The translations under genes were made by a program, and so were the position numbers. A model generated the notes under the pieces. It was not told where the DNA came from. It saw only the letters and a list, made by a program, of their open reading frames with translations, and did no database searches. Of a stretch of 64,000 nt of DNA, positions 58,913-64,000 are shown in pieces; positions within the stretch are counted from its first letter, which is position 1; every line of letters begins with the position of its first letter. Origin of the DNA: Oxalobacteraceae bacterium (GTDB lineage Bacteria > Pseudomonadota > Gammaproteobacteria > Burkholderiales > Burkholderiaceae_D); the NCBI GenBank assembly GCA_947374865.1, contig CANCDR010000002.1, positions 62,001 to 126,000 of the forward strand, read 5' to 3'.

Positions 58913-60964
58913 TTAAGCGCGAATTTTGACTGCCTGTTCACCATGCTCGGTCGCCAGAAGGACTAAAGCCGGCACATCAAGAATCAGGGCCACTTCGCCT
59001 GAACCCAGCACGGTGGAGCCGCTAATACCACGCAGCTGCTGGAAAAGTCTGCCCAGCGGTTTGATCACTGTTTGGTATTCTCCCAATAGCTGGTCGACGA
59101 CCAGACCTGCTGTTGTGTCATGATTTTTTACGACGACAATGCTGCGCCGCGTTGGCGAATCTTCTGCGACCTTGAAAATAGCGCGCAATTCTAAATAAGG
59201 GAGTAGTTCGCCGCGCACATCGATATGTCCGGCCCAGTGATCACTGGCGTGGAGTAAATCTGCATGGGCATCAATGCATTCAACGACGGCATGCAGGGGA
59301 ATCACATAAGAACTATCGCCAACCCGCACCAGAAAGCCGTCGATAATGGCCAGCGTTAAAGGCAGGCGAATTTCAATCGTAGTGCCTTGACCCACCGTAC
59401 TCTTGATGAGAACGGTTCCGCGTAGTGCTTCAATATTTTTCTTCACGACGTCCATGCCGACACCGCGACCGGACAAATTGGTGATCGTTTCGGCAGTGGA
59501 AAATCCTGGCTCGAAGATCAGATTCAATTTTTCATTTTCGCTCAGTGATTGGCTCACACCGACCAAACCGCGTTCCCGCGCCTTGTGCAATAACATTTCG
59601 CCGTCGAGTCCCTTGCCATCGTCACGGACCTGAAGCACGATATAGCCAGAATCATGATGTGCCGACAAGGAGACAGTGCCATGCGCCGCCTTACCAGCAG
59701 CGACACGCTTATCCGGCGCCTCAATGCCATGATCGATCGCATTACGCACCAGATGCATCAGTGGATCGCCAATTTTTTCGATGACAGATTTATCCAGTTC
59801 GGTATCGGCGCCTTCGATCTCGAGCGTGATTTGCTTACCTAGTTCAGCTGCGGTATCACGCACCACACGCCGGTAACGATTAAAGGTTTCTCCGATCTCC
59901 ACCATGCGCAAGGCTAGCGCACCGTTGCGAATTTCTTCTACCAGTCCGCTCATACGCTGGGTCGTTTCGAGCATCTGCGGCTGCCGAGAATTTTGCGCCT
60001 GCAAGCTGGCAGATGCGCCACAGATCACTAACTCACCCACCTGATTGATCAAGGCATCGAGTTTGTCGGCATGCACCCGTATAAAGCGGGCCTCATCGAC
60101 CTTACGCTCAGCTTGCTTAGATTGCTTGCCAAGCCCCGACTCGATTACTTCGGACGGCAAGGGATGCTGCGCAGGTGGGATTATTTGCACGGTACAATCG
60201 TCGCGCACGAAGTCAAAAGCGCCATCAATCACGGCCCGGTCTGCGTTGGTCTCCAGGCTGATTTCAAACCCGAGGTAGCATAATTCGGCATCCATCTCGT
60301 GCAAACCGGGCAAGGCATCGTCGACCACGATCAACTTTTCGATCGTCCCGATCGTACCCAGATAATGCATCACGCTGATCGGATCAAAGCCATTACGCAT
60401 CGCCTGCGCCGCAAATCGCAGTGAAAGATGCCATACGCCGCCCGCAGATGCCCGTGGTGGTGAAATCATGGAAACTTCCTTAATGGACTGAGATAGATTC
60501 ATCTGACTTTCAGCAGACGCAGAGGGTTGCCCCAGTAAATGGCTAACTGCTTGAGCTTGTGCATCCAATGCAAAGAGATCATCAAACGAATCGATTCTCT
60601 GTTCTGCCTGCGCCAACATAGCCAGCAGCACATCGACACTTTTTAACAGGGCATCGCTCAGAGGATGATCTACAACGCGCGCGCCTCGGCGAACAGTGTC
60701 GAGTACACTTTCCACCTGATGGGTAAAGCCCACGATACGATCCAGACCAAACAATCCTGCCGAACCCTTGATCGTGTGCGCTGCGCGAAAAAGAGCATTG
60801 ATGGTGTCGCGGTCATCCGGCGACGTTTCAAGCAGCAGAAGGCTGGCTTCGATCTGCTGCAGCATTTCGCGTGCTTCGACAAAAAAAGTCATCAAGGCTT
60901 CGTCATATAAGCCGCCGTCTGGTGTTGACGAAGCTGAACCAGAAGTCGGCATCGACAAAGTCAT
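58913..60964 (-). CDS. cheA: Chemotaxis histidine kinase
   Basis: 683 residues. P1 (HPt) with phospho-His about 63 (AAHTIKGSAG), a linker/P2 region from about 170 to 265, dimerisation P3, the kinase P4 (HLVRNAIDHGIE, VRDDGKGLDG, IFEPGFSTAE, GRGVGMDVVKKNI) and a CheW-like P5 (PLHAVVECID; GELLPYLELR). Complete and probably active. The ATG at 60964 shares ATGA with the STAS gene and has GGAG 7 bases upstream. Confidence 0.95.
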   Translation of the reverse strand: MTLSMPTSGSASSTPDGGLYDEALMTFFVEAREMLQQIEASLLLLETSPDDRDTINALFRAAHTIKGSAGLFGLDRIVGFTHQVESVLDTVRRGARVVDHPLSDALLKSVDVLLAMLAQAEQRIDSFDDLFALDAQAQAVSHLLGQPSASAESQMNLSQSIKEVSMISPPRASAGGVWHLSLRFAAQAMRNGFDPISVMHYLGTIGTIEKLIVVDDALPGLHEMDAELCYLGFEISLETNADRAVIDGAFDFVRDDCTVQIIPPAQHPLPSEVIESGLGKQSKQAERKVDEARFIRVHADKLDALINQVGELVICGASASLQAQNSRQPQMLETTQRMSGLVEEIRNGALALRMVEIGETFNRYRRVVRDTAAELGKQITLEIEGADTELDKSVIEKIGDPLMHLVRNAIDHGIEAPDKRVAAGKAAHGTVSLSAHHDSGYIVLQVRDDGKGLDGEMLLHKARERGLVGVSQSLSENEKLNLIFEPGFSTAETITNLSGRGVGMDVVKKNIEALRGTVLIKSTVGQGTTIEIRLPLTLAIIDGFLVRVGDSSYVIPLHAVVECIDAHADLLHASDHWAGHIDVRGELLPYLELRAIFKVAEDSPTRRSIVVVKNHDTTAGLVVDQLLGEYQTVIKPLGRLFQQLRGISGSTVLGSGEVALILDVPALVLLATEHGEQAVKIRA

Positions 60965-61299
60965 GCTGACGCTCCATGGTGGATAACATGGCTACTTGTT
61001 TGGTCACGACTGCCATGGGTAAGCAGGAAGCGGCAGAGAAGATCGAATTCTTCCAGAATACGCACTACACAAGGTGGCGCCTGCAGCAAACTGACTTGTT
61101 GACCACGCTGTCTGGCGGCGCGTTCTACCGCGAGCATTAACTGCAAGCCAGCCCCGTCGAAATCACTGACCTGCGACAGATCAATCTCCAGCGCGCCGTT
61201 CTCTGGTTGGCTCGCCGATAGCGCAGCAAGGAGAACAGACTGTGTAGCCTGCGCTTCATAGATCGTCAATGCCGCTGGCAAAAGTTCATGCGCCATCAT
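60961..61299 (-). CDS. STAS-domain protein in the che operon
   Basis: 112 residues, a single STAS domain (GALEIDLSQVSDFDGAGLQLMLAVERAARQRG). In phosphorylatable anti-sigma-factor antagonists the loop reads DSSG with a Ser target; here it is DFDGAG, so phosphoregulation of the usual type is unlikely. Similar small STAS proteins occur in some alternative chemotaxis operons between cheY and cheA; their role is not settled. It overlaps cheA by four bases. Confidence 0.85.
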   Translation of the reverse strand: MMAHELLPAALTIYEAQATQSVLLAALSASQPENGALEIDLSQVSDFDGAGLQLMLAVERAARQRGQQVSLLQAPPCVVRILEEFDLLCRFLLTHGSRDQTSSHVIHHGASA

Positions 61300-61343
61300 G
61301 CTTCCCTGGTTAAGTCAGTCATCGTGAATATCGGTCTGGATCG

Positions 61344-61721
61344 CTAGGGGAGGATTAACTTGGCGACCGCATTGAGCATTTGTGGCGGATTAAAGGGTTT
61401 CACGATCCAGGCCTTGGCACCCGCGGCGCGTCCCGCTTCTTTAATATCGTCCTGACCTTCAGTGGTGAGCATGATGATTGGGGTAAAACGATAGGCAGCA
61501 AGCTGCTTAACGGCTTTGACAAAACTAATGCCATCCATGTTGGGCATATTGACGTCGCTGACGATTAAATGCAGTTTGTCGCCAGCCAGCTGTTCGAGCT
61601 TTTTCAGTCCATCCTTGCCATCGCAGGCCTCGATGACCGCGTAACCGGCGCCGCGTAATGCGATCGACACGACCTGCCGCAAACTGGCAGAGTCATCGAC
61701 GATTAAAACCGTTTTTGGCAT
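61344..61721 (-). CDS. cheY: Chemotaxis response regulator
   Basis: 125 residues from ATG 61721 (MPKTVLIVDDSASLR). Single receiver domain with acidic pocket D9/D10, phosphoacceptor Asp56 (IVSDVNMPNMDG), Thr (MLTTEGQ) and Lys (IVKPFNPP). A longer frame from 61790 overlaps the MCP gene. Its position next to STAS and cheA marks it as the cognate output of this pathway. Confidence 0.93.
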   Translation of the reverse strand: MPKTVLIVDDSASLRQVVSIALRGAGYAVIEACDGKDGLKKLEQLAGDKLHLIVSDVNMPNMDGISFVKAVKQLAAYRFTPIIMLTTEGQDDIKEAGRAAGAKAWIVKPFNPPQMLNAVAKLILP

Positions 61722-61740
61722 GATGCCTATCCTGATAAAA

Positions 61741-62928
61741 TTAAAAAAATGTGACGTCTTGCTCTGACTCGCGCTGAGTGGACGCGACACCCGTTAATTC
61801 GCCATGGGATCGGCGTTCTTCATCCATGGTGTAATTTTTACTCAGATCGGCGAGCCAAACTTTGGCTGAGGGGATTTGCGCATGACGCTGCGCGACTTGT
61901 TCAATCAAGCGTGCGATATCGCCCTGAATGACATCGATAATTTGATTCACCCGATCCTGATACTGCAAATTAACGAGTAAATTTTCGACGTCTCGACGAA
62001 TGATCTGGCCCTGTGAGCGCATTTTTTCGGTCGCGGTACCGAGCATGCGAACCTGATCGAGCACCTCCTGCACAACGTCACCGGAACCAGATAAAGCGGC
62101 TTTATCAGACTCAGCTGCCTGCGCAGCAGTCATCAGCGTTTGTTTGGCAATATCGGTAATTTCATGCACCCGTTTGCCGATCCGCTTTCCGCTATCAGCA
62201 GATTGGACGGAGAGTTTACGCACCTCCCCCGCCACGACTGCAAAGCCACGACCTGCCGGACCAGCACGGGCGGCCTCGATGGCGGCATTAATGGCCAGCA
62301 TATTGGTATGCGCAGCAACCAGGCTCACGTCTTCGGCCATACCGGTCATTTCATTGACCGCAGCACCCAGCGTGCGCACACTCTGCAGCAAGGCATCCTT
62401 ACTACCGATGAGCTGCTCGAGTGAGCCGATGACCGGACCCAGTTCACGTTCGCACATCGCCATCAAGCCAAGCGCGGCATTTTCATGCCCAGCTTCTGTT
62501 TGCCAGCCCACGTTACCAAAGCCGGCAGCATCAAACTGATCAATCATGGAAGAGAAACTGGTAATGAGCTGTGAGACAGCGCCTTCTGTTTGCTCCCTGA
62601 CTGTATGCAGATGACGCTGCCAGACTGGCAGCACTGCAACGAGTAATACACGCAGCGTGTCGTTAGCTGACGAAACATCCTGAGGAGTTTGCGTAAGCGA
62701 AGCAGGGGCTGGTCGGTACTGAAGCAATGCAACGCCAGTCGTCAGCAAAAAGACGCCTGCCAGACTCATAAACTCCACCCAGCCAACATGCCTAAAGAGG
62801 GGTAATGCCGCACATATCGTCGCCGCGATTGGCAAGAAGCATGCGCGCAAAAATTCCGCACGACGCTCACCTGTAGCGTCCGGCTGAAGGTGAAAAGAAT
62901 TAGAAGAGGAAGTGGAGGCGATCATCAT
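61741..62928 (-). CDS. Methyl-accepting chemotaxis-like protein, HAMP-less
   Basis: 395 residues. Two N-terminal helices ([39 protein letters not shown]) with a tiny loop, no HAMP and no recognised sensor, then a shortened signalling region with the tip [38 protein letters not shown] mcp-cheY-(STAS)-cheA order resembles the che2-type cluster of Pseudomonas. It ends in VTFF. It is the first gene of the operon; the promoter should lie in 62929-63136, upstream of repeat copy 4. Confidence 0.88.
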   Translation of the reverse strand: MMIASTSSSNSFHLQPDATGERRAEFLRACFLPIAATICAALPLFRHVGWVEFMSLAGVFLLTTGVALLQYRPAPASLTQTPQDVSSANDTLRVLLVAVLPVWQRHLHTVREQTEGAVSQLITSFSSMIDQFDAAGFGNVGWQTEAGHENAALGLMAMCERELGPVIGSLEQLIGSKDALLQSVRTLGAAVNEMTGMAEDVSLVAAHTNMLAINAAIEAARAGPAGRGFAVVAGEVRKLSVQSADSGKRIGKRVHEITDIAKQTLMTAAQAAESDKAALSGSGDVVQEVLDQVRMLGTATEKMRSQGQIIRRDVENLLVNLQYQDRVNQIIDVIQGDIARLIEQVAQRHAQIPSAKVWLADLSKNYTMDEERRSHGELTGVASTQRESEQDVTFF

Positions 62929-63136
62929 GCGCTGACGATTCTATAAGCAAAAAAAATGACCATGAACATGTCAGCAATGGATGTTTCCGCATCACGATAC
63001 GAAGCAAAAACATTGAATTTAATTTTCATGAAAAATTTTTCGCTGATTAATTATTCATCACAACCAGCGAACAGATTACTGCGGAAATTCTGCGAAGTGT
63101 GCAGTCAATCAATAATTTATTTTACTTTTGCAACAG

Positions 63137-63231
63137 TGGGGTCAGGTCTTGACATGACAGTTTTTAAAATTGAACGGAAGAAATGATTATTTATCGCTTC
63201 ATAAAATGTGTCATGTCAAGACCTGACCCCA
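63137..63231. repeat. Palindromic repeat element, copy 4
   Basis: 95 bp with perfect 23-bp inverted ends (63137-63159 and 63209-63231). It lies upstream of the MCP gene and overlaps the last codons and stop of the TPR gene. Confidence 0.93.
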
Positions 63232-64000
63232 CGCGTATTTTCCGGTGAGGCTGTTGGGGTCGAGCTTGAGTGCGCGGGTGATGTGTGCTTTTGCTTCGGT
63301 GGGGTGATCTTGCATCAGCAGGACGACTGCTAGCGCGCCATGACTATCTGCGAAATTATGATCTAGCGCTAAGGCATTTTCGAATGCGATGCGCGCTGCG
63401 GACAGATCGTTTTGTAACTCGCACCAGCCGAGCGCATGCCAGCTGCCGATATGCCTTGGCATGAGCTCGGTAGCTTTACGTAGCTGATTACGCGCTTCTT
63501 CGAATTTGTGTTCCATCATCGATGTCACCCCAGCGACCGACCAGGCTCGACCCTCTTGTGGGTAGTGATTGACTGCTTTTTCACTTAGCTTTTTTGCCTG
63601 CTGCAGATTCTTCTCAGCGAGCGCTGCAGTAGCACCGGCAACGAGTGCTTCGCGTTGCTCCGGCAAACTGCTGAGCGCCTGTTGGGACCACAGGCTGGCT
63701 AAATCCATTCGGTTCGCATCGACCGCCAGCAGACTGGCAACACCATAGGCATGATCGTTGATTCCATCCACATTGTTTGATGACACCAAACTTTCGAAGA
63801 GGGCCAGCGCTGCATCAATGTGACCTTGGCGGTGCATGCTGCGTAGGAGTAGGGGTAAGACCTTTTGTGATGTACCGTCCGTCTGCATTAGGCGCTGCAA
63901 AATAGTACAGACCGTTTCATCATGGCCGGCGAGGAAAGCGCTTTGTGCATACGCCAACAACAATCCTTGCGTATCCTGCGCATCCGTTTGCAGCGCGGTC
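63211..64000 (-). CDS. Tetratricopeptide-repeat protein, C-terminal part
   Basis: The frame enters from beyond 64000, so the N-terminus is missing; about 262 residues are visible. Helical repeats with TPR spacing are clear (EEARNQLRKATELMPRHIGSWHALGWCEL; AARIAFENALALDHNFADSHGALAVVLLMQ; AHITRALKLDPNSLTGKYAW). No catalytic domain is seen here. The final residues WGQVLT and the TGA stop are encoded by palindromic repeat copy 4. Members of this type often carry a further domain upstream, which cannot be judged. Confidence 0.8.
   Translation of the reverse strand, partial: TALQTDAQDTQGLLLAYAQSAFLAGHDETVCTILQRLMQTDGTSQKVLPLLLRSMHRQGHIDAALALFESLVSSNNVDGINDHAYGVASLLAVDANRMDLASLWSQQALSSLPEQREALVAGATAALAEKNLQQAKKLSEKAVNHYPQEGRAWSVAGVTSMMEHKFEEARNQLRKATELMPRHIGSWHALGWCELQNDLSAARIAFENALALDHNFADSHGALAVVLLMQDHPTEAKAHITRALKLDPNSLTGKYAWGQVLT

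Noticed and set aside
62956-63186. 76-codon plus-strand frame upstream of repeat copy 4
   Set aside because: No ribosome-binding site, composition unlike neighbouring genes, and it ends inside the repeat with the same SGLDMTVF reading that the repeat gives anywhere.
1-64000. CRISPR arrays, tRNA or rRNA genes, prophage or integrase genes
   Set aside because: None seen: repeats are dispersed palindromes or short tandem units, with no regular spacer pattern, no cloverleaf-type sequence and no phage or transposase motifs.

Overview
The window looks like a piece of a free-living, motile betaproteobacterial chromosome, most likely Burkholderiales and possibly Oxalobacteraceae. The base composition is moderately GC-rich. 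The gene content fits this: malonate decarboxylase with a TRAP transporter, a compact chemotaxis operon, a VanA-type Rieske oxygenase, and sulfatases with a dedicated formylglycine-generating enzyme. The taxonomic call is an inference from family content. I found no rRNA, tRNA, CRISPR array, phage gene or transposase.

Layout. (1) 1-1007: a truncated SWIM-zinc-finger helicase gene on the minus strand. (2) 1.1-16.9 kb, plus strand: a sulfatase/lipid cluster holding fadD, a PF10118 diiron-like hydrolase, two sulfatases, a membrane-anchored formylglycine-generating enzyme, two SDRs, a GST-like protein, a DUF1254/1214 protein, a double DsbA/HCCA-isomerase protein, a beta-propeller-like protein and a metallo-beta-lactamase-fold hydrolase. 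The three transcription units that open with fadD, the PF10118 gene and the DsbA-like gene each carry the same palindromic operator just upstream, so the cluster looks like one regulon. (3) 16.9-23 kb: a zinc metalloprotease, a RIO kinase, a BON lipoprotein, an lmo0937-type micropeptide, an SGNH hydrolase and an AroQ-type dehydroquinase. (4) 36.4-23.0 kb, minus strand: a tightly packed ten-gene operon with two tandem TldD/TldE pairs (both TldD copies with Tat-like signals), DUF4159, a MoxR ATPase, DUF58, a BatA-like protein, DUF4175 and a large membrane protein. (5) 36.6-46.7 kb: a GntR/FCD regulator divergent from TRAP-PQM-mdcACDEGBH, a complete malonate uptake and decarboxylation operon. (6) 46.8-53.0 kb: a LysR regulator (apparently starting at ATT) divergent from a Rieske oxygenase, SDR, aldehyde dehydrogenase, periplasmic binding protein and stand-alone 2Fe-2S ferredoxin. 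(7) 53.1-62.9 kb, minus strand: a chemotaxis operon MCP-cheY-STAS-cheA-MCP-cheW-cheR-cheD-cheB that ends in a BLUF blue-light sensor. (8) 63.2-64.0 kb: the C-terminal part of a TPR protein.

A 93-95 bp palindromic element with 23-bp inverted ends occurs four times (19433, 46653, 53051, 63137). Every copy sits at the 3' end of a gene. In three cases it is fused into the reading frame and supplies the last codons and the stop of the host gene (mdcH, the BLUF gene, the TPR gene). Copies 2 and 3 exactly bracket the Rieske-oxygenase island.

The most promising candidates for undescribed biology are the sulfatase regulon with its own membrane-anchored formylglycine-generating enzyme, the Tat-TldD/TldE-MoxR operon, the BLUF gene coupled to a chemotaxis operon, the gene-terminating palindromic repeats, and the ATT-initiated LysR gene.
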